The notes beneath the pieces are model-generated. The model was not told the origin of the DNA. It saw only the letters and a list, made by a program, of their open reading frames with translations, and did not search any database. A stretch of DNA of 64,000 bases from AM-1111 sp046302135 (GTDB lineage: Bacteria; Bacteroidota; Bacteroidia; B-17B0; Aurantibacillaceae). The stretch spans positions 17,173 through 81,172 of the forward strand of contig JBKCIQ010000176.1 in NCBI GenBank assembly GCA_046302135.1, given 5' to 3'. This document shows, one piece after another, positions 1 through 9,968 of this stretch (position 1 is the first letter of the stretch; the number at the start of each line of letters is the position of its first letter). The position numbers and the translations under genes were made by a program.

Positions 1-1898
1 CAGACCCAACACCATTAAATATTTTATTAAGTACAGACAGTGTATTATGCAACGGATCTTCTTCAGGTAACGCAACCGTATTGGTTACAGGAGGTACTCC
101 AAATTATACTATCCAATGGAGTAACTCCTCCAGTACATTGAGTACAATAAATAATCTCACAGCAGGAAATTATTCTGTTACTGCTACAGACGCAAACAAC
201 TGTTCTGTAAATTCAACATTTTCGATCTATGAACCTTCCGTTCTAACGGTTAATGTAAATACCAGCCCCACATTTTGCGGCAACTCAAACGGCAACGCCT
301 CTTTGGCTGTTTCTGGAGGAGTTCAACCATATTCATATGCTTGGTCTGCATCAAATTCAATTTTAGATTCAATTTCTAATTTGGCTCCCGGAAATTATTC
401 TGTTGTTGTAACTGACGCAAATAATTGCTCACAGTCATTAACTTTTACAATATCTACTACTCCTACTTCTACTTTATCAATTGTGTCTGCTTTTGATGTC
501 AGTTGTGCCGGTTTATCAGATGGAAGTATCAATGTAGTTGCATCAGGAAACCCTCCTTTTATTTTTTCTTGGTTTCCTTCAGGAGGAAACTCATCTGGCC
601 TAACAAATCTTTCTCCCGGAACTTATACTTGTGTAATGACGGATGTAAATAATTGCACAGATACTATTACTGCAAACATTTCGTCTCCTTCACCTGTTTC
701 TGTTAGTATTACTGCAACTGATGCTCTTTGTAGTGGAACGTCAACAGGAACGGCATCAGTTATTGCAACAGGAGGGAGTGGAGGTTTTACCTATTCGTGG
801 TCTCCTTCAGGCGGTAGCAATAACGTTGCAACCGGGCTTTCAGCAGGCGTTTACTCCTGCACCGTTACAGACGCCAATAACTGCGTAACAACGTCTAACG
901 TTAGCATATTTGAGCCAACACCAATTCAAATTTCGCTTTCAGCAACTCAAGTCAGTTGCCTGAATCCGACAGCTTTGATTAACACAAATGTATCTGGAGG
1001 GATACCCACTTATAGTTTTGCTTGGTTACCAGCCGGAATTGGTCAGAACCCGAGCGGACTCAGCGTAGGAAATTATAGTGTTACTGTTGTAGATAACAAC
1101 GGGTGTGTTGCTACGCAATCAGTTTCAATTGTGAGTAATATTATTTATCCTAATATTGATGCGGGCCAAAATGATACTTTGAGTTGTTTGCCTAATACGT
1201 TTTTAAGTTTAAACGGTTTTTCTTCTACTCCCGGTGTTAGTTATCTATGGAGTGGCCCTGGAGGATTCACTTCACTTTTTTCTTCACCAAGCATAATAAC
1301 ACCAGGAATATACACGCTAAGCGTTACCAACCCGATTAATGGCTGTACAAGTGTAGATAGTGTTCTGATACTTCAATCTTCAGGTCCTATTGCGTCATTT
1401 TCTCAAACCCCTTCTAATGGAAACGCCCCTTTGTCAGTTACTTTTGTGAACGGAAGTTCGGGCGCAACTTCATTTTTTTGGGATTTTGGCAACGGGAGCA
1501 CATCCAATTCTGTAAGTGATAATTCAACTTATTTAATACCCGGTATTTATCAAATAACTTTGATAGCTACCAACACTGAAGGTTGCTCAGACACCGCTAT
1601 AGCTACTGTTTCCATTTTCGAAGAATTTTTCATTGAAGTCCCTAACGTGTTTACCCCTAACGGCGACGGTTCAAATGATGTTTTCTTTATTCCTAATAAA
1701 GGGATTGAATCACTAGAAGTGTTAATATACAACCGGTGGGGAAGCTTGGTGTATACTATAACTCAACCAAGCGGGTCTTGGGATGGAAAAACTTCTTCGG
1801 GCGATGCCCCTGATGGAACTTATTTTTTTCTACTTAAAGCAAAAGGTATGAATGGAGAATCTCGAGAGCAAAATGGATATTTGTTACTTTCCCGATAA
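1..1898 (+). CDS. SprB-repeat / PKD surface protein with gliding-type C-terminal domain (5' partial)
   Basis: The frame is open to the left edge of the window, so this is the C-terminal part of a larger secreted protein. About five SprB-like repeats of roughly 70-75 residues can be read, each with a Cys after the first strand, a G-Y/F-x-W core, a GNYSV-type strand and a DANNC ending. A further Ig-like unit follows, then a PKD domain (FFWDFGNGS) and a C-terminal domain of about 90 residues (VFTPNGDGSNDVF, IYNRWGSLVY, WDGK, GTYFF) of the CHU_C gliding-motility-associated type. That domain is known to direct export through T9SS. Such repeat proteins are cell-surface adhesins. The N-terminus and signal peptide lie outside the window. 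The 3' end converges on hldD with only 21 bp between the stops. Confidence 0.9.
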   Translation, partial: DPTPLNILLSTDSVLCNGSSSGNATVLVTGGTPNYTIQWSNSSSTLSTINNLTAGNYSVTATDANNCSVNSTFSIYEPSVLTVNVNTSPTFCGNSNGNASLAVSGGVQPYSYAWSASNSILDSISNLAPGNYSVVVTDANNCSQSLTFTISTTPTSTLSIVSAFDVSCAGLSDGSINVVASGNPPFIFSWFPSGGNSSGLTNLSPGTYTCVMTDVNNCTDTITANISSPSPVSVSITATDALCSGTSTGTASVIATGGSGGFTYSWSPSGGSNNVATGLSAGVYSCTVTDANNCVTTSNVSIFEPTPIQISLSATQVSCLNPTALINTNVSGGIPTYSFAWLPAGIGQNPSGLSVGNYSVTVVDNNGCVATQSVSIVSNIIYPNIDAGQNDTLSCLPNTFLSLNGFSSTPGVSYLWSGPGGFTSLFSSPSIITPGIYTLSVTNPINGCTSVDSVLILQSSGPIASFSQTPSNGNAPLSVTFVNGSSGATSFFWDFGNGSTSNSVSDNSTYLIPGIYQITLIATNTEGCSDTAIATVSIFEEFFIEVPNVFTPNGDGSNDVFFIPNKGIESLEVLIYNRWGSLVYTITQPSGSWDGKTSSGDAPDGTYFFLLKAKGMNGESREQNGYLLLSR

Positions 1899-1919
1899 AG
1901 CCACCTCAATAAAAAAAAC

Positions 1920-2885
1920 TTAGTAATAATTTTTTTCTATTAGATAATTTTTAACGTAATCTGCTATTCCATCTTCTAGCGAATAAAATTTATCAGTATA
2001 TCCTTGAGAGCTCAACTTTTCCATTTTTGCTTCGGTAAAATACTGGTATTTATCTCGAATGTCTTCTGGGGTGTCTACGAATTCAATTAAAGGATCATTT
2101 CCACGTGCTGTAAAAGTGTTTTTTACTAAATCTAAGAAGGTTCTAGCCTTTCCGGTTCCTAAATTATAAACGCCGTTACTTACCCTATTTTGCATTAAAA
2201 AAACACAAACCTTAATGATATCTTTCACATAAATAAAATCTCTCAGTTGTTCTCCATCCTTAAAGTTTTTATTATGTGAGCGAAAGAGTTTTACCTTTCC
2301 TGATTCTTTAATTTGATTATTGGCATGAAAAATCACTGAAGCCATTCTTCCCTTGTGATATTCGTTGGGGCCGTAAACATTAAAAAATTTAAGCCCTACC
2401 CAATAAGGAGGTTTTGATTCTTGTTTAAGAGCCCATTTATCAAATTCATTTTTTGACTCACCATATGGATTTAATGGCTTAAGCAATTCTATCTTCGATT
2501 CGTCATCTTCGTATCCATTTTCCCCAAGACCGTAGGTTGCGGCTGACGAAGCATAAACGAGAGGAATTTTGAAATCGGACGCAATTTTCCAAATAGTCTT
2601 TGTATATTCAAGGTTGAGTTCATTGAGTATGTTGGTATTAAACTCAGTAGTGTCTGTTCGTGCACCAATATGAAAAATAAAGTCAACATTTTGACCATTT
2701 TCTTTCAACCAATCCAAAAAAATACTTCTATCTATTTTTTCTAAAAAATCCTTACCTGACAAGTTCTTGTTCTTTGCCTCGTCATTGAACTTATCGACCA
2801 ATACAAGATTGTTTATTTTCAAGTCATTCAGTCCTCTGACCAAACACGAACCAATAAATCCTGCAGCACCCGTTACAACTATCAT
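1920..2885 (-). CDS. hldD: ADP-L-glycero-D-manno-heptose 6-epimerase
   Basis: A short-chain dehydrogenase/reductase of 321 residues, the expected length. It has an N-terminal NAD(P)-binding glycine motif TGAAGFIGS (about residues 5-13), the Ser region YASSAATYG (111-119) and the catalytic pair Y141/K145 in YGESK. The segment GENGYEDDES before the active site is characteristic of HldD rather than of other sugar epimerases. The enzyme converts ADP-D-glycero- to ADP-L-glycero-manno-heptose for the lipopolysaccharide inner core, in the cytoplasm. It appears to be transcribed alone, converging with the adhesin gene. No other heptose-pathway gene is in the window. Confidence 0.88.
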   Translation of the reverse strand: MIVVTGAAGFIGSCLVRGLNDLKINNLVLVDKFNDEAKNKNLSGKDFLEKIDRSIFLDWLKENGQNVDFIFHIGARTDTTEFNTNILNELNLEYTKTIWKIASDFKIPLVYASSAATYGLGENGYEDDESKIELLKPLNPYGESKNEFDKWALKQESKPPYWVGLKFFNVYGPNEYHKGRMASVIFHANNQIKESGKVKLFRSHNKNFKDGEQLRDFIYVKDIIKVCVFLMQNRVSNGVYNLGTGKARTFLDLVKNTFTARGNDPLIEFVDTPEDIRDKYQYFTEAKMEKLSSQGYTDKFYSLEDGIADYVKNYLIEKNYY

Positions 2886-3098
2886 ACGCTTATTTTAGTT
2901 ATAAAATTAAAAAAAACATTAATTAAAAGGTGTGTTTATTATTTTGATGTGTATCAAAAAAATTATTTAATCAACCTCCACTAATAAGTTTCTTACACCT
3001 TTTTTTGTTTCTTCTAGTAAGAGTTTACTTTAATGACAACTTGCCGTAATATTTAAAAAAATTGGAGATATGGTTGTAGTTTTTATTAAATTTAAGAT

Positions 3099-3653
3099 AT
3101 GGAACACAATCAAATTATTAAAGAAGCAAGCTTTAATCCAAAGGTCAAAACCTACATATTTATTGTGGTTGCTTTTTATTTAACAATAAGCTTTGTCGGA
3201 ATTTTAATTTTGCCAGTTTGGTTACTTGGTTTTGGACAATGGGCAAGTAAAAAGTTCTATAATACACTTAAATGCGAATTAAGTTACAAGCATTTAATGT
3301 TTTCAAAAGGCATTATTTTACATATTGAAAAGACAATTCCGCTTGAAAACATACAGGACCTATCATTTATTGGAGGGCCAATTTTAAGGTGGTTTGGATT
3401 GACAATGATTAAAGTTGAAACTGCAGGTGGGGGAGGCGCTCAACAATCTAATATGATGAGTATGATTGGGATTGACAATCCTGAGGAGTTCAAAAATTTA
3501 ATTTTAAGTCAACGTGAAAGAATAGTTAAAGAAAAAAATCAAGGTATTCCAACCAGTGCTAATTCAAATAATAATAATTCAGATTCCATTTTGCTAGACA
3601 TTAAAAATGAATTAACTCAAATAAAATATTTGCTCGCTTCAAAGAATTTATAA
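3099..3653 (+). CDS. Bacterial PH-domain (bPH2) membrane protein
   Basis: 184 residues. A hydrophobic hairpin at about residues 18-45 is followed by a strand pattern (YKHLMFSKGIILHIEKTIPLENI, split here for description) typical of the bPH2/DUF304 fold, including the IPLENIQDLS turn and the LRWFGLTMIKVETAGG strand. The C-terminal 45 residues are polar and Asn-rich (a NNNN run), then form a short amphipathic helix. These domains are membrane-associated and of mostly unknown role. The gene stands alone, converging with the next gene with a 22 bp gap. Confidence 0.72.
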   Translation: MEHNQIIKEASFNPKVKTYIFIVVAFYLTISFVGILILPVWLLGFGQWASKKFYNTLKCELSYKHLMFSKGIILHIEKTIPLENIQDLSFIGGPILRWFGLTMIKVETAGGGGAQQSNMMSMIGIDNPEEFKNLILSQRERIVKEKNQGIPTSANSNNNNSDSILLDIKNELTQIKYLLASKNL

Positions 3654-3675
3654 AGTAAATGGGATCTTCACGAAC

Positions 3676-4797
3676 CTATTTATTAAAAAAATCCTCTAGT
3701 CCATCCCCGTTAATAAACTTCTTACACCAGTTTTTAGTATCAACAGGATTGACATTAATTATTGAATTTTCATACATTATTCTCAGATTTTTCATTTCCT
3801 TTCTGGACACCTTTCCATCAACTATTACCCCCATCAAAATTATTTTGCTGTATGCTTTTTTCATTTTTTCGTCCATACTTTTTAAATTAAAAAAAAATGA
3901 TTTTTCATTAGGAACTATGCCCTTTAAATCGACTAGGCCAAAAGAATTAATTATCCTATCTATTAAGACAAAGTGGTTGTAGTGATAATTTCTTTTAAGC
4001 GTGGCTACAATATGCATTGCGTTAAAAATATTTTCTTTTAAATTAATGTCTGGTCTAATATAGCCTGTCTCGTTAATCATTCGTTGGATTAAACTAGGGG
4101 CCATAATATAAATTTTAGCACATTCAATTATTTTAAAGGTTGCCCATGCATTCCAAAAGGCAAAAATTGGGGCCCCGAACAAATCGACTAGCGTTCTAAA
4201 ACCCAAGCGCGGAAAGAGTTTAACTAAGATCATTTTTACCAAAAAGTTGCTTAATGTGGCCTTTAGCATAAAAAAGAGAGTGTAGATCAGTAAGAATAAT
4301 TTTGGAATTCCGTAGTATGGGTTGATACCAAACCTTACTGCTTCCTTATTCTTTGCGTCTAATCCAATATTGAATAATTGTTCTATGTGCTTTTCCTTTA
4401 GGGAATCTTCCTTGCCGGGGAACCCGCAAATTTTTGCAATTTTCGCCACCGCGCTGAGGTTAATTCTATTTAAAATTATTAGCTCAATAAAAACTAAAAC
4501 GAAATTGATTATAAAAATTAAATATGGAACAGGCAGGGTTGAATTGTTTAATGTTTTTAGCTGAACGGTATAATCTTTAATCGTATCTGCGAAAAATACG
4601 GACAGAAAATAATAAACAAATATGGCGATGGCACCAGTAAATGCTGACCAAAAAATTGCAATTTTTTTTATTTGCTTAATTGCCTTTCTTTCTTTGGCGC
4701 TTAAAATATGGTAATCATCTTCAGGTGAAATTGTATTTTCACTTTCATTATGAAAGTATTTGTATGCATTTCTTTTATGTAGTGGTATTTCCCTCAA
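3676..4797 (-). CDS. Conserved multi-pass membrane protein with a TerB-like C-terminal region
   Basis: 373 residues. Hydrophobic segments lie at about 45-70, 92-112, 165-195 and 200-225, separated by charged loops. The cytosolic C-terminal part (from about residue 285) reads as helices with ILMGVIVDGKVSRKEMKNL, which resembles the acidic-helix motif of TerB-like domains (I/VAxADGxVSxxE). It resembles a family of hypothetical proteins sometimes labelled LBF_2804, but that is from memory and unverified. No enzymatic motif is visible. The function is unknown. Confidence 0.6.
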   Translation of the reverse strand: MREIPLHKRNAYKYFHNESENTISPEDDYHILSAKERKAIKQIKKIAIFWSAFTGAIAIFVYYFLSVFFADTIKDYTVQLKTLNNSTLPVPYLIFIINFVLVFIELIILNRINLSAVAKIAKICGFPGKEDSLKEKHIEQLFNIGLDAKNKEAVRFGINPYYGIPKLFLLIYTLFFMLKATLSNFLVKMILVKLFPRLGFRTLVDLFGAPIFAFWNAWATFKIIECAKIYIMAPSLIQRMINETGYIRPDINLKENIFNAMHIVATLKRNYHYNHFVLIDRIINSFGLVDLKGIVPNEKSFFFNLKSMDEKMKKAYSKIILMGVIVDGKVSRKEMKNLRIMYENSIINVNPVDTKNWCKKFINGDGLEDFFNK

Positions 4798-4886
4798 AAT
4801 ATACCTGTTAATTTAACGTGATGAGATGATAAAACAAATTTAAATTTTATTTTTTCTGCCTTTTCTCAAAACAAAAAAAAATAAAA

Positions 4887-4894
4887 TAACTTTG
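4887..4894 (+). promoter_or_regulatory. -7 promoter element next to the start codon (SRAP gene)
   Basis: TAACTTTG matches the Bacteroidota -7 consensus TAnnTTTG exactly and ends 5 bp before the ATG at 4900. No TTTG is present at the expected -33 position. Transcription would begin at or very near the start codon, implying a leaderless or nearly leaderless mRNA. Confidence 0.45.
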
Positions 4895-4899
4895 AATTA

Positions 4900-5514
4900 A
4901 TGTGTTATCACACAAAACAAACCAAAAGCCTGCGTAAAGTTGAACATCGCTTTAAAGCAAAAGTGGAACGCCCGGAAATATTCAACAGCAATGCTATATA
5001 TAATGGGTTCATTTTTCCAAAAACACCTGTGATTTTAAACAGTTCTCCGAGTGAAATTAAAGAAATTTCATGGGGACTAATCCCTTCTTGGAGCAAAGAC
5101 GAAAGTATTAGGCAATATACCTTAAATGCTAAAATAGAAACATTGACAGAGAAACCTTCATTCAAAAATTGTATAAACAACAGATGTATTGTAATTGTTG
5201 ATGGATTTTTTGAGTGGAAGTGGCTGGATACAGCAGGAAAGAAAAAACAGAAGTACCTAATACAGTTAGAGCGCGGTGTTCTTTTTTCTTTTGCAGGATT
5301 ATATTCAGAGTGGACGGATATGTCGAGCGGAGAAATTATTACAACTTATACGCTTGTCACGACCGAGGCAAATGAACTTATGAGTGAGATTCATAATCAA
5401 AAAAAGCGAATGCCTGTTGTATTAACGGAGCAAAACGAATCTGATTGGTTAGAGGGCGCAGACATTTCTATCTTTAAGAAACCTGAAATAAAACTTTTAG
5501 CAGAAAAAATTTAA
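4900..5514 (+). CDS. SRAP-domain protein (HMCES / YedK family)
   Basis: 204 residues, close to the usual length. The family protects abasic sites in single-stranded DNA by forming a thiazolidine cross-link through Cys2, which is present immediately after Met1 (MCYH). Other active-site residues can be placed: N76 and E80 in the NAKIE block, the DGFFEW block (101-106) and His165 in the IHNQKKRMP block. Some catalytic residues are substituted in parts of the family, but all the hallmark ones are visible here. An ATG start is required so that Cys becomes the exposed N-terminus. It is followed 30 bp later by an unrelated oxidoreductase on the same strand. Confidence 0.88.
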   Translation: MCYHTKQTKSLRKVEHRFKAKVERPEIFNSNAIYNGFIFPKTPVILNSSPSEIKEISWGLIPSWSKDESIRQYTLNAKIETLTEKPSFKNCINNRCIVIVDGFFEWKWLDTAGKKKQKYLIQLERGVLFSFAGLYSEWTDMSSGEIITTYTLVTTEANELMSEIHNQKKRMPVVLTEQNESDWLEGADISIFKKPEIKLLAEKI

Positions 5515-5531
5515 GTTCTTCTTTCAATCAT

Positions 5532-5539
5532 TAATTTTG
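5532..5539 (+). promoter_or_regulatory. -7 promoter element next to the TTG start (oxidoreductase gene)
   Basis: TAATTTTG fits TAnnTTTG and ends 5 bp before the TTG start at 5545. This is the same spacing as at the gene upstream. No -33 TTTG is seen at the standard distance. Confidence 0.4.
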
Positions 5540-5544
5540 TTCGA

Positions 5545-6606
5545 TTGAAAGTTGAAACTTTAATAATAGGTCAGGGTATTGCCGGATCTGTTCTCTCAAA
5601 TAAATTAATGAAGAGAGGAGAAGATTTTGCTGTTATAGATTTGCCCGGGCTTTCAACAAGCTCGCAGATTGCGGCCGGAATTTGGAATCCGGTTGTTTTT
5701 AAACGCATGACATCTTCATGGTTAGCAAAAGAGGCGATACCCGTTATGTATAATTTTTTTAACTCTTGTGAACAACTGCAAAATAAAAAATTTCTTTTCC
5801 CTAAAAAAATTCTTAAGTTTTTTACTGAAAAACAGGAAGCAGATCTTTGGCAAAAAAAAAGCCTACAGGAACTTTCCGGTTTTATTGACCAAAGGATTTA
5901 TGAGGGAGATAAATTAAATTTTAATGGGCTAAAACATCCTGAATATGGATTTTCTTTTGTGACAGAATCAGGGTTTTTAGATTGTAAATCCTTTTTAGAA
6001 GCAACAAAAAAACAGCTCGTTAATAAGGATAAATATTTTCAAATGAAATTTGATGCAAGTAAAATCCTAAAGGAAAAGGGCTGGTTCAGGGTTGGAGATT
6101 TTTTGTGCGAAAAAATTATTTTTTGCGAAGGTTGGCTAAGTGTAGAGAATCCCTTTTTCAGTCATGTGAAATTTAAACCGGCTAAAGGCGAAATTTTGAT
6201 TTTTGAGTCAGATGAATTGCAAGAAGACTTTATAGTCAGTAAGGGTGTTTTTATTTTACCAATAGGTAACCGGAAATTTGTTTGTGGAGCAACTTACGAA
6301 TGGACACGACTCGATAATTTCATCACTAAAGAAGGTCAATCTTTTTTGGAAGAAAAATTAGCGTCTTTAATAAATTGTTCTTTTAAAGTTGTTGAAAGAA
6401 AAGCGGGCGTTAGACCATCAGTTATAGACAGAAGACCGGTTATCGGAGAGCACCCAACAGAAAAAGGGCTTTATATCTTTAATGGTTTCGGAACTAAAGC
6501 GGTTATGCTTGCTCCTCATTTTGCTGAGATTTTCCTTGAATTTATTTACAACAACACGTATTTATCGGCAGAAGTTGATATTATTCGCTTTAATAAGCAT
6601 TTATAA
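5545..6606 (+). CDS. FAD-dependent oxidoreductase (DAO family)
   Basis: 353 residues. The N-terminus has a Rossmann FAD motif GQGIAG (9-14) with an acidic residue closing the second strand (VIDLPG). The C-terminal end (RKAGVRPSVIDRRPVIGEHP and the GLYIFNGFGTKA block) matches the FAD-binding tail of D-amino-acid oxidase-like enzymes. It lacks motifs that would assign a substrate; glycine/D-amino-acid oxidase-like activity is only a family-level guess. The start is TTG; no better ATG lies near the glycine motif. It is cytoplasmic, with no signal peptide. Confidence 0.78.
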   Translation: MKVETLIIGQGIAGSVLSNKLMKRGEDFAVIDLPGLSTSSQIAAGIWNPVVFKRMTSSWLAKEAIPVMYNFFNSCEQLQNKKFLFPKKILKFFTEKQEADLWQKKSLQELSGFIDQRIYEGDKLNFNGLKHPEYGFSFVTESGFLDCKSFLEATKKQLVNKDKYFQMKFDASKILKEKGWFRVGDFLCEKIIFCEGWLSVENPFFSHVKFKPAKGEILIFESDELQEDFIVSKGVFILPIGNRKFVCGATYEWTRLDNFITKEGQSFLEEKLASLINCSFKVVERKAGVRPSVIDRRPVIGEHPTEKGLYIFNGFGTKAVMLAPHFAEIFLEFIYNNTYLSAEVDIIRFNKHL

Positions 6607-6639
6607 AATTTGTAACTTTAAAGTAGTATTTGTTCTTAC

Positions 6640-9321
6640 ATGAGGTCGTTTTTAAAAAGTATATTTTTTCTGTCTTTTATTTGCTTTTGTTTTTTTGCAA
6701 GAGCATCACATAATCGCGCAGGAGAAATAACATATAAGTGGCTTTTCGGCTATACCTACGAAATTGTAATAACAACTTACACCAACACTTATAACACTAA
6801 CGCAGATCGTTGTTATGACACACTATATTTTGGAGACGGAACATCTGAGGCGGTACCACGAATTAATGGCATTACCGGTAATCTTTGCTCGCCTGGAGTA
6901 GGTGATGGCGTGATGATTGATACCTGGATTAAACTAAATATTTATAAGACTACCCATACTTTTCCGGGACCAAATTGCTATTTGTTGACCATGGCCGATC
7001 CAAATAGAAACGCTGGGGTACAAAACATTCCAAACTCATCCTCAGTTCCTTTTTTCATTAAATCCGAGTTATGTATTGGTAGTTTTTCCGGCCCTAACTC
7101 ATCTCCCATTTTAACTAACCCTCCTATTGACGATGCTTGCGTCGGAAACTGTTTTGTTCATAATGCCGGGGCATTTGATATTGATGGCGACAGTCTTTCT
7201 TATGAGCTTGCCACTTGCCTTGGCGCACAAGGCTTGCCGGTTTTTGGTTATATAATTCCGTCGGGCGTAAGTATAGACCCCGTTACAGGAGATTTTCTTT
7301 GGTGTTCACCAACCCTACAAGGTGAATATAATTTCGCATTTATTATTCGCGAATGGAGAAAAAACATGGATGGAGTTTACAGCCAAGTCGGGTATGTTTT
7401 ACGGGATATGCAGGTAACTGTTGGCGCATGTAATAACGTTCCACCATCTTTACAAAATTTAAATGACACCTGTATTGAGGCAGGCACGACCCTGGTGATT
7501 CCTGTAAGCGCAAGTGACCAAGACATAACCCAAACACTAACCCTTACCTCTTACGGAGGTCCTTATACATTGAGTAATTCGCCTTCTTCATTTGTTTCTA
7601 CACCTTCACAAACACCAGTGAACGGAGTTTTTACATGGAGTACCAATTGCCAACATGTAAGATTGCAACCGTATATGGTCACGTTTAAAGTTGAAGACAA
7701 CGACAACATGATTCCTCTTGTTGACTTTGAGACTTTTTTTATAACCATTGTTGCACCGGGCCCAACAAATGTAACAGCCCAGCCAAACGGGACAAGCATG
7801 GTACTAACGTGGAACAACGGTACCTGCAATGGAAGTACCGGCAATTACATATACAAATATTTGATTTATCGGATAGACTCATGCATTAATTGGCAGCATT
7901 CTGCCTGTGAGAGAGGAGTACCTTCTTGGCTTGGAATGACATTAATAGGCTATACCAATGGCTTAAACGATACCGCTTTTATTGATAACAACAACGGTCT
8001 TGGTTTAGTGCACGGCACGAATTACTCTTATGTTGTGGTTGGATTATATGGTGACGGTGCACAGACATATGCCTCTACACCTGTTTGCAACCATTTGTTA
8101 AGAGATGTTCCTGTTATTACTAATGCAGATGTAATTAAGACTTCTAATTCATCAGGAGAAATAAACGTGATTTGGGTAAAACCTATTGTTGAAGCATCGA
8201 ACCCTGATAAGCTGGACACCTTAGCGAATCCAGGACCCTACGAATTTCGATTATTACAATCTTCAGGATTTAATACGGTCTTTACGCCAATATATTCAGT
8301 GATTAAACCTTATTTCGCCAATTTAAATTCATCGCCTGATACAAGCTATACGTCACAGTTGCTAAACACAGTTTCAGGTCCATACACATATCGAGTTGAT
8401 TTTTACTGTAACGGAACATTGAAGGGTAGCACACAGACTGCCTCTAGCACTTTTTTAACTGCACAGGCATCAGACAATGAAGTTCAGCTTCAGTGGAACT
8501 TTGTAACCCCTTGGACAAATTTTAAATTTTATATATATAGAGAAATATCACCCGGTTCTTCAAGTTGGGTTTTAATTGATAGCACTTCTCAGAAATTTTA
8601 TATAGACTCAGGCCTTATAAATGGACAGCAATATTGCTATAAAATTCTTTGTAAAGGAAAGTACTCTGACACAAGTATTGTAAGCCCTCTTTTAAACAAT
8701 AGCGAGGAGGTTTGTGCAACCCCTGTTGATCAGGAGCCTCCTTGTCAACCTGAAATGAATGTTGAAGGGAGCTGTTTATCTTCTAGCGTAATAATCACTT
8801 GGAAAAACCCCAATAACTATTGTAGTGATGATGCTGTAATGTATAAAATTTACTTTCAGTCCTCGGAAGACAACACCCTTAAAATACTAGACTCTACTAC
8901 TAACATCAATGATACGGTTTATGTTTTTGATGGTGAAAATTCCATTGCAGGTTGTTTTGCAGTTACAGCTATTGACTCGTTTGGAAATGAAAGTATAATT
9001 CTAAACAAATTTTGTACAGACAATTGTCCTGAATACGAACTTCCAAATATAATTACGCTTAACGGAGATGGAATAAATGATTTTTTTATTCCGGTTAAAA
9101 ACAAATATATAAAATCAGTTGAATTGAAAATTTACGACCGTTGGGGCACGCTTGTTTTCGAAACAGAAAACCCGGCTGTTAACTGGGACGGTAAAAATAT
9201 AAAAAATAGTTTGAACTGTGTAAACGGAACCTATTTTTATACTTGTACTGTTAATGAAATTTGGCTTTCCGGAATCAAATCTCGAGATATTAAAGGATGG
9301 TTACAAATTATCGATAAATGA
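6640..9321 (+). CDS. Large secreted protein with gliding-type C-terminal domain (T9SS cargo)
   Basis: 893 residues. A signal peptide (hydrophobic stretch 5-20, probable cut after ARA) precedes SHNRAGEITYKW, an opening common among Bacteroidota surface proteins. Disulfide-rich beta domains follow to about 260, then an Ig/cadherin-like unit and several fibronectin-III-like units (about 375-800, with V..WNNG, Y.YKYLIYR and WKNPNN strands). The last 90 residues are a CHU_C domain (LPNIITLNGDGINDFF, IYDRWGTLVFE, WDGK, GTYFY); the usual TPNGDG is TLNGDG here. Its stop overlaps the next start (ATGA), which ties it to the MbnP/MbnH genes and suggests a shared transcript. Confidence 0.85.
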   Translation: MRSFLKSIFFLSFICFCFFARASHNRAGEITYKWLFGYTYEIVITTYTNTYNTNADRCYDTLYFGDGTSEAVPRINGITGNLCSPGVGDGVMIDTWIKLNIYKTTHTFPGPNCYLLTMADPNRNAGVQNIPNSSSVPFFIKSELCIGSFSGPNSSPILTNPPIDDACVGNCFVHNAGAFDIDGDSLSYELATCLGAQGLPVFGYIIPSGVSIDPVTGDFLWCSPTLQGEYNFAFIIREWRKNMDGVYSQVGYVLRDMQVTVGACNNVPPSLQNLNDTCIEAGTTLVIPVSASDQDITQTLTLTSYGGPYTLSNSPSSFVSTPSQTPVNGVFTWSTNCQHVRLQPYMVTFKVEDNDNMIPLVDFETFFITIVAPGPTNVTAQPNGTSMVLTWNNGTCNGSTGNYIYKYLIYRIDSCINWQHSACERGVPSWLGMTLIGYTNGLNDTAFIDNNNGLGLVHGTNYSYVVVGLYGDGAQTYASTPVCNHLLRDVPVITNADVIKTSNSSGEINVIWVKPIVEASNPDKLDTLANPGPYEFRLLQSSGFNTVFTPIYSVIKPYFANLNSSPDTSYTSQLLNTVSGPYTYRVDFYCNGTLKGSTQTASSTFLTAQASDNEVQLQWNFVTPWTNFKFYIYREISPGSSSWVLIDSTSQKFYIDSGLINGQQYCYKILCKGKYSDTSIVSPLLNNSEEVCATPVDQEPPCQPEMNVEGSCLSSSVIITWKNPNNYCSDDAVMYKIYFQSSEDNTLKILDSTTNINDTVYVFDGENSIAGCFAVTAIDSFGNESIILNKFCTDNCPEYELPNIITLNGDGINDFFIPVKNKYIKSVELKIYDRWGTLVFETENPAVNWDGKNIKNSLNCVNGTYFYTCTVNEIWLSGIKSRDIKGWLQIIDK

Positions 9322-9968
9322 TTTTTTACAGGTTTTTACTTTGTTCATTTTTCTTTTTTCAATTTTCTAATCCTTTGGTTCATGCTCAAAAAATTTCGAG
9401 AATAATTTTTATTACAGAAAACAAAAATTCATTGTCTTTAGAGACCTGTAAATTATACATTTCAAACTTCAATTTTAAAAAACAAGGTCAATCGCTTTTC
9501 AAAGAAAAAGATTCTGTTCATCTAATTGATGTATTACAGAAAAATCGAAATCAAATAAAATTTATTCTACCATCTGATTTCAATCCGGATGAAATTTCAT
9601 TTGGGATAGGCGTTGACAGCATAATTAATAAAGAAGGGGTAAAAGGTGGTGACCTTGATCCCGTGAAGGGCATGTACTGGACATGGCAAACGGGATATAT
9701 TAATTTTAAAATTGAAGGAACAAGAGATTCAGGAAACTCAAAAGAAAAATTTGAATATCACATTGGAGGGTTCTCCAATTCTAATTACTCTTACAGAGAA
9801 GTTTCAATGAAAATTATTAAATGGAATCAATTGGAAACAGAGATATTAATAGACATTGATCAATTTCTTAATAACTCATTTAAATTAGGAAGTAAATCAT
9901 TGATGTCGCCCGGGCCTCAAGCTTTCAAATTATCTGACTTATTTACAACTTGCTTTTATCTAAAATGA
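9318..9968 (+). CDS. MbnP-family periplasmic protein
   Basis: 216 residues with a signal peptide (about 1-23, ending VHAQ). The hallmark block GGDLDPVKGMYWTWQTGYI sits at about residues 113-131; MbnP family members carry the W-x-W here. In methanotrophs MbnP is the partner of the di-haem enzyme MbnH, which oxidises a Trp of MbnP to kynurenine, generating a Cu(I) site. The next gene encodes exactly such a di-haem protein and overlaps this one by 4 bp (ATGA), so a functional pair is very likely. Copper binding and Trp oxidation in this organism are inferred, not shown. Confidence 0.85.
   Translation: MIFYRFLLCSFFFFQFSNPLVHAQKISRIIFITENKNSLSLETCKLYISNFNFKKQGQSLFKEKDSVHLIDVLQKNRNQIKFILPSDFNPDEISFGIGVDSIINKEGVKGGDLDPVKGMYWTWQTGYINFKIEGTRDSGNSKEKFEYHIGGFSNSNYSYREVSMKIIKWNQLETEILIDIDQFLNNSFKLGSKSLMSPGPQAFKLSDLFTTCFYLK

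Noticed and set aside
3659..3982. A 107-codon plus-strand frame after the PH-domain gene.
   Set aside because: Antisense to the conserved membrane protein gene at 3676-4797 and of low-complexity composition.
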